From Pseudomonadota bacterium (lineage in GTDB: Bacteria > Pseudomonadota > Gammaproteobacteria > Burkholderiales > Burkholderiaceae_C): DNA of 47,817 bases. Made by a program: the position numbers and the translations under genes. Below, piece by piece: positions 1-9,019 of this stretch (its first letter is position 1; each line of letters starts with the position of its first letter). Location: assembly GCA_018242005.1 (NCBI GenBank), contig JAFECU010000287.1:1-47817 (forward strand). The letters are read 5' to 3'. The notes under the pieces were generated by a model. That model made no database searches and was not told where the DNA came from. It saw only the letters and a program-made list of their open reading frames with translations.

Positions 1-8
1 CAACGGCC

Positions 9-1691
9 ATGCAAACCCTCTGGCAACAGAACTACGACCCTGCCGGGAACATCTGGATCTCGGCCCTGGTTGCCCTCATTCCCATCGTCTTCTTCTTTCT
101 TGCGCTGACCCGTCTGCGCCTCAAGGGCTACCAGGCCGGCACCATCACGGTGCTGCTGGCCCTGGGCGTGGCGCTGCTGTTCTACCGGATGCCGGCCAGC
201 GCGGCGCTGGCCTCGGCCGTGTACGGCTTCTTCTACGGCCTGTGGCCCATCGCCTGGATCATCGTGGCGGCCGTGTTCCTCTACAAGATTTCGGTCAAGA
301 CGGGGCAGTTCGACGTGATCCGCTCGTCCATCCTCTCGGTCACGCCCGATCAGCGGCTGCAGCTCATTCTGGTGGGCTTTTGCTTCGGCGCGTTTCTGGA
401 GGGCGCGGCGGGCTTCGGCGCGCCCGTGGCCATCACGGCGGCGCTGCTCGTGGGCCTGGGCTTCAAGCCGCTGTACGCGGCCGGCCTGTGCCTGATCGGC
501 AACACGGCGCCCGTGGCCTTTGGCGCCATGGGCATCCCCATCATCGTGGCCGGCCAGGTGTCGGGCGTGGACGCGTTCGCCATCGGCCAGATGGCCGGGC
601 GCCAGCTGCCGTTCATGACCGTGATCGTGCTGTTCTGGCTCATGGCCATCATGGACGGCTGGCGCGGCGTCAAGGAGACCTGGCCCGCCGTGCTCGTCGG
701 CGGCGGCTCGTTTGCGCTGATGCAGTTCCTCACGGCCAACTACATCGGGCCCGAGCTGCCCGACATCACCTCGGCCATCGTCTCGCTCGTGGTGCTCACG
801 GCCTTCCTCAAGGTCTGGCAGCCCCGGCGCATCTTCCGCTTCGAGACCGAGGGCAGCGGCCAGGGCGCCAAGCCCGCGGCCGGCGCAAGCGCCACGTCGC
901 ACCAGCGGCTGACCGCAGGCACCATCCTCAAGGCCTGGTCGCCCTTCATCATCCTCACGGCCATGGTGACGATCTGGAGCGTCAAGCCCTTCAAGGCCCT
1001 GTTTGCCGCGGGCGGGCCGCTGGCCTCCACGGTCATCAACATCCCCGTGCCCATGCTGCACAACCTGGTGCAGAAGATGCCGCCCGTGGTGTCCGCAGCC
1101 ACCCCCTACGGGGCGGTCTACAGCTTCAACTGGCTGCTGGCAACGGGCACGGCCATCATGATCGGCGCCATCATCACCATCGCCTTCGCGCGGCTGTCTC
1201 CGGCCAAGGCCGTGGCCACGCTGGGCGAGACCTTCCGGGAGCTGCTGGTGCCGATCTACTCCATCGGCATGGTCCTGGCCTTTGCCTTCATTGCCAACTA
1301 CTCGGGCCTGTCGGCCACGCTGGCCCTGGCGCTGGCGCACACGGGCCAGGCGTTCACCTTCTTCTCGCCCTTCCTGGGCTGGATTGGCGTGTTCCTCACG
1401 GGCTCGGACACCTCGGCCAACGCGCTGTTTGGCGCGCTGCAGGCCACCACGGCGCAGCAGCTCGGCCTGCCCCAGGTGCTCACCGTGGCGGCCAACACCA
1501 CGGGCGGCGTGACGGGCAAGATGATCTCGCCGCAGTCGATCGCCATCGCCTGCGCGGCCGTGGGCCTGGCGGGCAAGGAGTCGGACCTGTTTCGCTTCAC
1601 CGTCAGGCACAGCCTGATCTTCGCAGTGATCATCGGCCTCATAACGACGTTGCAGGCCTACGTGCTGCCGTGGATGATTCCGGGCCACTGA
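9..1691 (+). CDS. lldP: L-lactate permease
   Basis: This 560-residue polytopic inner-membrane protein belongs to the LctP/LldP family, which imports L-lactate (also D-lactate and glycolate in E. coli) by proton symport. About a dozen hydrophobic segments run through its whole length. The family-typical glycine-rich stretch [16 protein letters not shown] lies near residue 125, and [11 protein letters not shown] lies near residue 465. The length matches the family (about 550). It is followed by a GntR-type regulator and an FMN L-lactate dehydrogenase in the same order as the E. coli lldPRD operon, with a 23-nt gap to the regulator. The ATG at 9 is so near the window edge that the ribosome binding site and promoter are not visible. 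Confidence 0.95.
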   Translation: MQTLWQQNYDPAGNIWISALVALIPIVFFFLALTRLRLKGYQAGTITVLLALGVALLFYRMPASAALASAVYGFFYGLWPIAWIIVAAVFLYKISVKTGQFDVIRSSILSVTPDQRLQLILVGFCFGAFLEGAAGFGAPVAITAALLVGLGFKPLYAAGLCLIGNTAPVAFGAMGIPIIVAGQVSGVDAFAIGQMAGRQLPFMTVIVLFWLMAIMDGWRGVKETWPAVLVGGGSFALMQFLTANYIGPELPDITSAIVSLVVLTAFLKVWQPRRIFRFETEGSGQGAKPAAGASATSHQRLTAGTILKAWSPFIILTAMVTIWSVKPFKALFAAGGPLASTVINIPVPMLHNLVQKMPPVVSAATPYGAVYSFNWLLATGTAIMIGAIITIAFARLSPAKAVATLGETFRELLVPIYSIGMVLAFAFIANYSGLSATLALALAHTGQAFTFFSPFLGWIGVFLTGSDTSANALFGALQATTAQQLGLPQVLTVAANTTGGVTGKMISPQSIAIACAAVGLAGKESDLFRFTVRHSLIFAVIIGLITTLQAYVLPWMIPGH

Positions 1692-1714
1692 CCACCTGAA
1701 CCTGGGAACCCGCC

Positions 1715-2503
1715 ATGCGCCTGGCCGATCAAGTCATCGAAAAACTCCTTGCCCTGGTGCAGGCCCGCGGCCTGCAGCCCGGGCAGAGGCTGCCCGCCGA
1801 GCGGCAGTTGGCCGAGGAGCTCGGGGTGTCGCGCACCTCGGTGCGCGAGGCCATACAGAAGCTGACCAGCCAGGGCATGCTGTCGGCGCGCCGGGGCGAC
1901 GGCACCTACCTGCAGCAGCGCCCCACGGCCGACTGGCTGCAGCAGGCCATGCAGCCGCTGGCCGGCCTGATCGACGCCGATCCGCACTACCGCTACGACG
2001 TGCTGGAGGCGCGCCACGCGCTGGAGACCAGCGCCGCGTGGTTGGCCGCGCAGCGGGCCACCGAACAGGACAAGGCCCATATCCAGCACTGCTTCGACGT
2101 CATGGTGCAGCACCAGCAGAGCGGCCATGCCGAGCTCGCCGCGCGCGCCGATGCGCAATTCCACCTGGCGATTGCCGAGGCCTCGCACAACCTGGTGCTG
2201 GTGCAGGTCATGCACAGCCTGTTCACCGTGGTGCTGTCCACCGTGGAGAGCAACCGCCACGACATGTTCCACCTGAGCGCACCCGTGACCGTGCAGGCGC
2301 TGACCGAGCAGCACCAGGCGCTGATGCAGGCCATCCTCGATGGCGACCCGCAGCGCGCACGCGACTGCATAGGCGAGCACCTGGAGCACGTGCGCACCAC
2401 CATCCAGCGCCTGGACGAAGACCGCGCGCGGCGCGAGCGCTCCACGCGCCTGCCGCCGGATCTGGCGCCATCGCTGTTGCCTGACCTCCATCATCACCAC
2501 TGA
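1715..2503 (+). CDS. lldR: GntR/FadR-type regulator of L-lactate genes
   Basis: This 262-residue regulator has an N-terminal winged helix-turn-helix of the GntR family (residues about 5-70, with the typical stretch [19 protein letters not shown]) and a C-terminal FCD ligand-binding domain (about 85-235) of the FadR subfamily. In E. coli the equivalent protein controls lldPRD in response to L-lactate. Its position between the permease and dehydrogenase genes supports the same role. The chain ends in LHHHH, a natural run of four histidines. The gap to lldD is only 10 nt, so the three genes are probably co-transcribed. Repressor versus dual function cannot be told from sequence. Confidence 0.9.
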   Translation: MRLADQVIEKLLALVQARGLQPGQRLPAERQLAEELGVSRTSVREAIQKLTSQGMLSARRGDGTYLQQRPTADWLQQAMQPLAGLIDADPHYRYDVLEARHALETSAAWLAAQRATEQDKAHIQHCFDVMVQHQQSGHAELAARADAQFHLAIAEASHNLVLVQVMHSLFTVVLSTVESNRHDMFHLSAPVTVQALTEQHQALMQAILDGDPQRARDCIGEHLEHVRTTIQRLDEDRARRERSTRLPPDLAPSLLPDLHHHH

Positions 2504-2513
2504 GACCCTTGCC

Positions 2514-3653
2514 ATGATCATTTCCTCCAGCGCCGACTACCGCGCAGCCGCAGAGAAGTTTCTGCCGCCCTTTCTGTTCCACTACATCGACGGCGGCGCC
2601 TATGCCGAGCAGACGCTCAGGCGCAACGTCGACGACCTGTCGGCCGTGGCGCTGCGCCAGCGCGTGCTCAAGGACATGAGCCAGCTCGACACCAGCATCG
2701 AGCTGTTCGGCGAAAAGCTCTCCATTCCAGTGGCGCTGTCGCCCGTGGGCCTGACCGGCATGTACCGCCGCCGCGGCGAGGTGCAGGCCGCGCGCGCGGC
2801 CGACGCGCATGGCATTCCGTTCACCATGTCCAGCGTCTCGGTCTGCCCCATCGAGGAGGTGGTGCCGCAGATCAAGCGCCCGATGTGGTTCCAGCTCTAC
2901 GTGCTCAAGGACCGCGGCTTCATGCAGAACGCGCTCGAACGCGCGCAGGCCGCGGGCTGCTCGACCCTGGTGTTCACCGTGGACATGCCCGTGCCCGGCG
3001 CGCGCTACCGTGACGCGCATTCGGGCATGAGCGGCCCCAACGCCGCCATGCGCCGCTACCTCCAGGCCGTGCTGCACCCGCGCTGGGCGCTGGACGTGGG
3101 CCTGCTGGGCCGCCCGCACGACCTGGGCAACATCTCGGCCTACCGCGGCAGTCCCACGGGCCTGGCGGACTACATGGGCTACCTGGGCGCGAACTTCGAC
3201 CCGTCGATTTCGTGGAAGGACCTGGAGTGGATTCGCGCCTTCTGGAAGGGCCCCATGGTCATCAAGGGCATCCTCGACCCCGAAGACGCCAAGGATGCCG
3301 TGCGCTTCGGCGCCGACGGCATCATCGTCTCCAACCACGGCGGGCGCCAGCTCGACGGCGTGCTGTCCTCGGCGCGTGCGCTGGGGCCAATAGCCGATGC
3401 CGTCAAGGGACAGATCAAGATCCTGGCCGACTCGGGCATACGCAACGGCCTGGACGTGGTGCGCGCCCTGGCCCTGGGCGCGGACTGCGCCATGATAGGC
3501 CGCGCCTACATCTACGCGCTGGCCGCCGCCGGCGAGGCTGGCGTCAAGCAGCTGCTGGAGCTGCTGGAGAAGGAAATGCGCGTCGCCATGACGCTGACCA
3601 GCGTGGGCCGCGTGGCCGACATCTCGGGCGAGATGCTGGTGCGCGAGTCATGA
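2514..3653 (+). CDS. lldD: FMN-dependent L-lactate dehydrogenase
   Basis: This 379-residue protein is a member of the FMN-dependent alpha-hydroxy-acid dehydrogenase family. It oxidises L-lactate to pyruvate and passes electrons to the quinone pool at the inner face of the membrane. The N-terminal region carries [13 protein letters not shown] (around residue 22). The FMN/substrate site has [10 protein letters not shown] (around residue 272, with the catalytic His), followed by ADSGIRNG and [11 protein letters not shown] near residues 300-330. Length and motif order match E. coli LldD (about 396). It is the last gene of the lld operon. Glycolate or mandelate oxidase alternatives are unlikely given lldP and lldR. 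Confidence 0.93.
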   Translation: MIISSSADYRAAAEKFLPPFLFHYIDGGAYAEQTLRRNVDDLSAVALRQRVLKDMSQLDTSIELFGEKLSIPVALSPVGLTGMYRRRGEVQAARAADAHGIPFTMSSVSVCPIEEVVPQIKRPMWFQLYVLKDRGFMQNALERAQAAGCSTLVFTVDMPVPGARYRDAHSGMSGPNAAMRRYLQAVLHPRWALDVGLLGRPHDLGNISAYRGSPTGLADYMGYLGANFDPSISWKDLEWIRAFWKGPMVIKGILDPEDAKDAVRFGADGIIVSNHGGRQLDGVLSSARALGPIADAVKGQIKILADSGIRNGLDVVRALALGADCAMIGRAYIYALAAAGEAGVKQLLELLEKEMRVAMTLTSVGRVADISGEMLVRES

Positions 3654-4085
3654 TCCCCGGAGCCCGGCCCGGGCGGCGCATTCGCAAGGGCCACTTGAGG
3701 GCGCTCGCCGAGTGCTGCCCCTGGTGCGCCACGGCACACTGCTGAACCAGTAGCAGCTGGCCGCCGAGGTGCCCCCCCCCGGGGCAAGCTCTACGACGGC
3801 CACTTCTTCCGCCATGCGGTCCACCAGGCCTACATCGTGAAGAAAGGCCCGGCGCCAAGGTCAGGGCATTTCACATTTGGGAACGGCTGGCCGCGCGCCG
3901 CGCCGAGTCCCCCGCCGGGCACAACATAGGCCACCGCTGCGTGGCCAAGCCGGCATTGGCCCCACCCATTGCGGCGCGTCCACATTCGCGGCCCATACAC
4001 CCCCCATCCCAGCGGCGCAGCCGGCTCTGCCGCGGCTGCCTGTCGCGATCGGAAGTCAGCTCAGGGTTTTCCCCAGCCCCCACCA
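3654..4085. other. Gene-poor stretch after lldD, with C9 tract and possible gene remnant
   Basis: No convincing gene is seen here. Around 3690-3860 the plus strand reads like degraded coding sequence: an in-frame stop (TAG at 3751) is followed by a run of nine C then four G (3772-3784), then an open stretch reading GKLYDGHFFRHAVHQAY before protein-like signal is lost. I could not assign the remnant to a family. The poly-C run is the longest homopolymer tract noticed in the window. The stretch separates the lld operon from the signalling operon. Confidence 0.4.
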
Positions 4086-4103
4086 CACCGTCGAACAATT
4101 GCT

Positions 4104-4119
4104 TGCAAATTAATTTGCA
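4104..4119. promoter_or_regulatory. Perfect 16-bp palindrome upstream of signalling operon
   Basis: TGCAAATTAATTTGCA is identical on both strands and lies in a strikingly AT-rich patch (about 4095-4190), 194 nt upstream of the ATG at 4313. Perfect palindromes of this size in an AT-rich upstream region are typical of binding sites for dimeric regulators. Which protein binds, and the exact promoter hexamers, cannot be decided from sequence. Confidence 0.5.
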
Positions 4120-4230
4120 CTTAGTTACTCTTGCAACAAACAAAGGCGTAACAACAAGTTAACAAAGACAAGACAAAGTGCGCCAGAAAGACGTCGATAA
4201 CAGTTCATGCCTGCCTTCAGCCTGCTGCAC

Positions 4231-4263
4231 CCAGATCCTTCGAACCGTTCGAACGAGATCTGG
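4231..4263 (+). promoter_or_regulatory. Inverted repeat in the leader of the signalling operon
   Basis: The outer arms CCAGATC (4231-4237) and GATCTGG (4257-4263) enclose inner arms TTCGAAC (4239-4245) and GTTCGAA (4247-4253). Together they could form a strong hairpin in the 5' leader, about 50 nt before the start codon at 4313. As DNA, it could also be an operator with TTCGAA half-sites. No T-run follows, so it does not look like a terminator. Confidence 0.45.
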
Positions 4264-4312
4264 CTTGCAGCCTTGAAGGCGGCAGCAGCACAACAGTCCC
4301 GAGGAGCATGCA

Positions 4313-6145
4313 ATGACCGAGATTTTCGGTGACCAACCGCCTGAACGAGAGGCAACGAAGATCCTGCTGGTGGAGGACAGCTTCGCGAATCGCGACATGC
4401 TGACGCGGCGGTTGACACGCCGCGGCTTCACGGTCTGCAGCGCAGCCGATGGCCCCACCGGCGTCGCCATGTCGGTCTCGGAGCGGCCCGACCTCATCCT
4501 GATGGACGTGGCCCTGGGCGAGATGGACGGCTGGCAGGCCACCCGGCTCATCAAGGCCGATGTCCGGACGCAGGCCATCCCCATCATTGCATTGACCGCC
4601 CACGCGCTTGCCAGCGACAGGGCGCAGAGCATCGAGGTCGGCTGCGCCGACTTCGATACCAAACCTGTCGACCTGTCGCGCCTGCTGAGCAAGATCGACG
4701 GCTGCCTGACGAGCGCGGCCCAAGGTGCCAATACCAACCAGCGTGACCCCGAAGCTCATGAAGAGCACCTCAAAGGAGTGAAATCCATGTCGAAGCTTGA
4801 TCCAGTTGCAGCGCTGACAGGCAGCGTGCGCGACTTCCGCGAACTTCAGGGTATCGACCTGATGGCCCGCGTCGACGCCTTCTACGAATGGCAGGATCTA
4901 CGGCGCAAGAGTAGCCTGTGGCCGTACTCTCGATCGACACAAGAGGCGCCGCTATCCGTCTGCACTGCACTCGACGACAATGGACAGAAATTCAAAGGAC
5001 TGAATTTTGGGACGCAGGACTACCTCGCTCTTTCGTCGCACCCCTCGATCAAAGAGGTAGCCAAGGCGGTGATTGATGAATACGGGGTTCACAGCGCCGG
5101 CTCATCAGCCCTGGCGGGCAACACCAAATACTCGCTTCTGCTGGAGCAGACGATCTCCGGTTTCCTCAACCTGGAACACACGACGCTCTATCCAACGGGC
5201 TGGGCTGCCGGCTACGGTGTCATCAAGGCTCTGATCAGGCCGACAGACCACATCGTGATGGACGGCCTCGCGCACGCCTGCCTGCAGGAGGGCGCGTACT
5301 CGGCGACCGCGAACGTGCACCTGCATGGCCACCTCAACCTCGACTCGGTTCGTCGCCACCTGAAACGAATTCGTGCCAAGGACACGGTCAACGGCATCCT
5401 CGTGGTGACGGAAAGCCTGTTCTCCATGGATTCGGACACGCCAGACCTGCGGGCGTTGCAAAGCCTGTGCGACGAGTATGACGCGACTCTGCTCGTCGAT
5501 GTTGCCCATGACCTGGGCGCCATGGGCCCGGGCGGCAGGGGTTTCATTGGCGAGCAGGACATGCTGGGCAAGGTTGATATCGTCATGGGGAGCTTCTCCA
5601 AGACGTTCGCGTCAAACGGCGGCTTTGTTTCCAGCAATTCGCCTGCCGTCAAGCAATACCTCAAGTACTACGGCTGCACGGCAACGTTTTCCAACGCGCT
5701 GTCGCCGGTCCAGGCCGCCACGGTCACCAAGGCATTTGACATCATCAAGTCCGAAGAAGGCCTGCGACTTCGCACGGTACTCAGGCAACGTATTGAGGAA
5801 ATGCGCGAGGCCTTGACACAGGCCGGTCTGCAGCACATGGGCAACCCCTCTCCCATCGTGCCGGTCCGCGTGGGCGACGAGGCCCTGGCGCGTCTCGTGA
5901 GCCGGCGCCTGCCGGCGCTGGAGGTCATCGCCAACCTGGTCGAGTATCCCGCCGTCGCCAAGGGTGACGCCCGCCTGCGCCTGCAAATGATGCCGACGCA
6001 CAGCCTGGAGAACGTGCGGATGCTGGCCTCAAGGCTGCGCACGGCCATCGATCATGCACAGATCGAGCATGTGCGCCATCGCGCCGCCGTAGCCGGGTTC
6101 GCCCGCCCGGTCGCCGCAGATACCGAGGCAGCCGAAACGGCGTGA
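4313..6145 (+). CDS. Response-regulator receiver fused to PLP-dependent alpha-oxoamine synthase
   Basis: This 610-residue protein has two parts. Residues about 15-130 are a CheY-like receiver with the acidic pair E21/D22, phospho-acceptor D65, T95 and K117 all present. Residues about 200-590 are an alpha-oxoamine synthase (the fold of BioF, KBL, ALAS and serine palmitoyltransferase, and of the autoinducer synthases CqsA and LqsA). This part has the PLP-stacking His in DGLAHACLQEG (H321), the pyridine-binding Asp and His in DVAHDLG (D396, H399) and the Schiff-base Lys in GSFSKTF (K430). Such enzymes condense an acyl thioester with an amino acid; the substrates here are unknown. The start at 4313 has GAGGAG at 4301-4306. 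An in-frame ATG at 4787 with its own Shine-Dalgarno sequence could yield the enzyme alone (452 residues). The stop overlaps the next gene by 4 nt. GC content looks lower than in flanking genes. Confidence 0.85.
   Translation: MTEIFGDQPPEREATKILLVEDSFANRDMLTRRLTRRGFTVCSAADGPTGVAMSVSERPDLILMDVALGEMDGWQATRLIKADVRTQAIPIIALTAHALASDRAQSIEVGCADFDTKPVDLSRLLSKIDGCLTSAAQGANTNQRDPEAHEEHLKGVKSMSKLDPVAALTGSVRDFRELQGIDLMARVDAFYEWQDLRRKSSLWPYSRSTQEAPLSVCTALDDNGQKFKGLNFGTQDYLALSSHPSIKEVAKAVIDEYGVHSAGSSALAGNTKYSLLLEQTISGFLNLEHTTLYPTGWAAGYGVIKALIRPTDHIVMDGLAHACLQEGAYSATANVHLHGHLNLDSVRRHLKRIRAKDTVNGILVVTESLFSMDSDTPDLRALQSLCDEYDATLLVDVAHDLGAMGPGGRGFIGEQDMLGKVDIVMGSFSKTFASNGGFVSSNSPAVKQYLKYYGCTATFSNALSPVQAATVTKAFDIIKSEEGLRLRTVLRQRIEEMREALTQAGLQHMGNPSPIVPVRVGDEALARLVSRRLPALEVIANLVEYPAVAKGDARLRLQMMPTHSLENVRMLASRLRTAIDHAQIEHVRHRAAVAGFARPVAADTEAAETA
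4772..4789 (+). promoter_or_regulatory. Internal ribosome binding site and start for the synthase domain
   Basis: AAAGGAG (4772-4778) is followed after 8 nt by an in-frame ATG (4787-4789). It lies exactly in the linker between the receiver and the synthase domain. The spacing and match to the anti-Shine-Dalgarno sequence are as good as at any start in this window. It suggests either a second, synthase-only product or the relic of a formerly separate gene whose upstream stop codon was lost. Confidence 0.55.
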
Positions 6146-7548
6146 GGGACATGCAAGTGGTACTCACCCATCGCCTGATCCAAACGGTGGACTGGTTCAT
6201 CCCAGTCAGGCTGCAAAAGAGTACCGCAACGCTGTGGCGGGCCAGAATCTTTGTCATCAGCCATGCTCTGGGGCCCTTCAGCGGAGTCGCCATACTGGGG
6301 TACCTTCATCAGGTGCTCACGGTGCACGATTGGGCGTTCTGGCTCCTCAGCGTCCTCTGCGCCTCGTTCTGGACTTTGCCGTTCGCACTCAGGCTGTCGG
6401 GCGATCTGTTCAGGCCTGCGCTCTACTCCTTCTGCACCCTTACCAGCATCAGCATCTTTGGATCCTTCTTCTACGGCGGCGTAAGTTCCCCGCTCCTGCC
6501 GTGGTTTCTGACGGCGCAGATGATCGGGTTCTTCTATCTGGGTGATAGGCCGCGTCTCGTGCTCGGCGTCATCGGCGCGAACCTGGCGGCTTTCGCCGCA
6601 GCCTATCTCATCAATGGATCGTTCCCCGACCAGGTATCGCTTCAAGATCTTTCCACCGCAGGCATGATTTCCGCCTGCGCGGCCACGCTCTACAGCTCGA
6701 TGATGGCGATCTACTACGCCTACGTCATGGTCGCGCATTCGGCGCTACAGGAGGAAATCAAAAGCCACCTAGAAACCGCCGCCAGGCTGCGCGTCGCCAA
6801 GCATGAGGCGGAGCGCGCCAACGAGGCCAAGGCCGTCTTCCTGGCGAAGATGAGCCATCAACTGCGAACCCCCCTGAACGCCATCATTGGCTACAGCGAA
6901 ATTCTCCTGGAGGACGCAGAGACGAGCGGACCGGGGGGGAGCAGCGATGAATTGCGATCCATCAACAATGCGGGCCGCCACCTGTTGTCGCTGGTCTCGG
7001 ATGTCCTGCGCATGCCGACGGGCGATACCGAATCGGACGATGTGGATGTCAGACTTCAAACGGTCGATCTCGATCGCTGCCTGGAAGAGCTGTCCGCCAC
7101 CTGCCGTACCCTGGTGGCGAGCAATGGGAATCGGTTTGCCCTGGAAAAATCTGGCGAACTGGGCTCAATCCAGACCGATGAGGTTCGACTGCGACAGATC
7201 CTGATCAACCTACTCGGCAATGCAGGAAAGTTCACACGCAACGGCACCGTGGTAGTGCGCGCGCGGCGCGCAACCGAAGGGGAACGCGAACAGGTGCTCA
7301 TCTCCGTGAAGGACACGGGCATCGGAATTTCCACCGAAGCCATTCCCAAGCTGTTCAAGAATTTCAACCAGCTCAATGCAGGCCAGTTTGCCGGAAGTGG
7401 ACTGGGCCTGGCCGTGAGCCAGAAGTTGGCCCACCTGTTGGGCGGTGATATTTCGGTCGAAAGCCAACTGCACCGCGGATCGGAGTTCACGCTACGACTG
7501 CCAGCGATGAACCCGGCAAGCGCCCCGGCAATGGCGCTTGCGGCGTGA
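6142..7548 (+). CDS. Membrane sensor histidine kinase, first of a tandem pair
   Basis: This 468-residue kinase has about six hydrophobic segments in residues 25-205, including the motif YGGVSSPLLPW. A short helical linker is followed by a HisKA domain with KMSHQLRTPLNAIIGYSE (phospho-acceptor H239). The HATPase_c domain has the N-box NLLGNAGKFT (N360), DTGIGIS and GSGLGLAVSQ. The residue after the phospho-His is Gln rather than the usual Glu/Asp. The chosen start is GTG at 6142, overlapping the previous stop (GTGA). An ATG at 6151 is possible, but the GTG places the shared VDWFIP motif at the same distance as in the downstream paralogue. It has no receiver domain of its own, and receivers are encoded on both sides of the pair. 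Confidence 0.87.
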   Translation: MRDMQVVLTHRLIQTVDWFIPVRLQKSTATLWRARIFVISHALGPFSGVAILGYLHQVLTVHDWAFWLLSVLCASFWTLPFALRLSGDLFRPALYSFCTLTSISIFGSFFYGGVSSPLLPWFLTAQMIGFFYLGDRPRLVLGVIGANLAAFAAAYLINGSFPDQVSLQDLSTAGMISACAATLYSSMMAIYYAYVMVAHSALQEEIKSHLETAARLRVAKHEAERANEAKAVFLAKMSHQLRTPLNAIIGYSEILLEDAETSGPGGSSDELRSINNAGRHLLSLVSDVLRMPTGDTESDDVDVRLQTVDLDRCLEELSATCRTLVASNGNRFALEKSGELGSIQTDEVRLRQILINLLGNAGKFTRNGTVVVRARRATEGEREQVLISVKDTGIGISTEAIPKLFKNFNQLNAGQFAGSGLGLAVSQKLAHLLGGDISVESQLHRGSEFTLRLPAMNPASAPAMALAA

Positions 7549-7579
7549 CGGGCCCCATGAATACGAACAGGTGAATGCC

Positions 7580-9010
7580 GTGAAAATCCGACTCGCAAAC
7601 CTGGCGCCAAGACTGAACGCGGCGGTTGACTGGTTCATCCCCGCAGGCCTGAAGCCGTCGCGAGACACCTTGCAGGGCGTGCGGATGTTCCTGTTCAGCC
7701 ATTTCTTCGGCCCTTTCCTGGGGAACACGGTCACGCTGTCGATGCTGTATCTCGGCGCTGAGGCCGACCTCTCCTGGTGGATACTCTTCCTCGCGGTGTC
7801 GGGCTTCTGGATCTATCCGATCCTGCTGCGACTGACCGGCTGGTATGTGCCCCTGGCATTGATCTCGATCGAAGAACTCCTGTTCTGTATTTTTTGGGGC
7901 TCCTATCAGTACGGCGGCATCAACTCGCCGATCATGCCGTGGCTGGTCACCGTTCCGCTGCTGGCCTTCTTCTACCTGCCCGAGCGCTCGACCCGCATCA
8001 TTGTCGCGGTGCAGATCGTCGCCAATCTCCTGCTGTTTTATGGCATGTATGCCATGGTGGGGTTCAACGAAACCATGTCGAGTGACGGCCTGGTCTCCCT
8101 CGGCCTGATATCGACCTTCTGCGCCAGCGTCTACGTGTCGATGATGGCGCTCTACTTCGCGAGCATCGTGTATTCGCAGGGTGAACTCGAGCAGGAGATC
8201 AGCCAACACAAGGCGACCGAGCAGCAGTTGCTGGACGCCACCGACCAGGCACAGCGCGCACTGCTGGCCAAGTCGGTGTTCCTCGCCAAGATGAGCCACG
8301 AGTTGAAAAACCCGCTCAACGCCATCATCGGCTACAGCGAACTCCTCATCGAGGAGGCCGACACAGCGGATTCGCAGAAGCGCAAGGATCTGACCTCGAT
8401 CGAGGGTGCGGGCCACCGGCTGCTGGGGCTGATCGACAACCTCCTCGAGCTCTCGAAACTCGAAGCCGGCAGGGTTGAGGTGAATGCCAGGGACGTTGAC
8501 TTTGCGGCGTGGTTCGAGAAGCTCGCTGCCCGTGCCGGGCCGTCGATTGCGGCCAACCGGAACGAATGGATAGTTCAGGCGCCGAAGGAGGGGCGCATCG
8601 TCTGCGACGTGCAGATGCTGCAGCGTGTGCTCGATGGTCTGCTGAGCAACGCCGCCAAATACACCCGAGGCGGGCGGGTCATATTCTCGGCCTGCATGAG
8701 TGATGGCTGCTGGATAGTGTCCATCGTGGACACCGGCGCCGGGATTCCACAGTCACGGATGGCAAGCCTGTTCGAGACCTTTGGCAGTTCCGAAGATGAA
8801 ACGTCGAGCAGGTACGGGGACGAGGCCGGCCTCGGACTTCCGCTGGCCTATCGGTATTGCCAATTGATGGGCGGCACGCTGTCCGTGTACAGCGAGGTCG
8901 GCGTGGGCACCAGAGTCACCGTCACCTTGCCTGCGCAAGCGCGCGGCGCAGCGAAGGTTCTCCCTGCACCGGCTGCTCCCCTGATCCAGATCCCGATGTT
9001 GACCCCTTAG
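7580..9010 (+). CDS. Membrane sensor histidine kinase, second of a tandem pair
   Basis: This 476-residue paralogue of the preceding kinase has the same layout: VDWFIP near the N terminus, about six membrane segments with YGGINSPIMPW, and a HisKA domain with KMSHELKNPLNAIIGYSE (H240). The HATPase_c domain has the N-box LLSNAAKYT (N357), DTGAGIP and a late glycine loop AGLGLPLA. Here the canonical His-Glu pair is intact. The GTG at 7580 was chosen because AGGTGA lies just upstream and its N terminus then aligns residue for residue with the upstream kinase. The frame is open back to 7538. The conserved membrane region suggests that both kinases sense related signals. The stop is 9 nt before the next gene. 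Confidence 0.85.
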   Translation: MKIRLANLAPRLNAAVDWFIPAGLKPSRDTLQGVRMFLFSHFFGPFLGNTVTLSMLYLGAEADLSWWILFLAVSGFWIYPILLRLTGWYVPLALISIEELLFCIFWGSYQYGGINSPIMPWLVTVPLLAFFYLPERSTRIIVAVQIVANLLLFYGMYAMVGFNETMSSDGLVSLGLISTFCASVYVSMMALYFASIVYSQGELEQEISQHKATEQQLLDATDQAQRALLAKSVFLAKMSHELKNPLNAIIGYSELLIEEADTADSQKRKDLTSIEGAGHRLLGLIDNLLELSKLEAGRVEVNARDVDFAAWFEKLAARAGPSIAANRNEWIVQAPKEGRIVCDVQMLQRVLDGLLSNAAKYTRGGRVIFSACMSDGCWIVSIVDTGAGIPQSRMASLFETFGSSEDETSSRYGDEAGLGLPLAYRYCQLMGGTLSVYSEVGVGTRVTVTLPAQARGAAKVLPAPAAPLIQIPMLTP

Positions 9011-9019
9011 GCGGTACCG

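Noticed and set aside
2223-3338. Long minus-strand open frames under lldR and lldD
   Set aside because: High-GC antisense shadows with no recognisable domain; lldR and lldD are complete on the other strand.
3690-3860. An intact small gene after lldD
   Set aside because: An in-frame stop and the C9G4 tract break the reading, no Shine-Dalgarno sequence is seen, and no family could be recognised; kept only as a possible remnant.
4313-6145. BioF (8-amino-7-oxononanoate synthase) for biotin synthesis
   Set aside because: No other biotin gene is nearby, the gene is embedded among sensor kinases and a c-di-GMP enzyme, and it carries a receiver domain; family membership alone does not support a biotin role.
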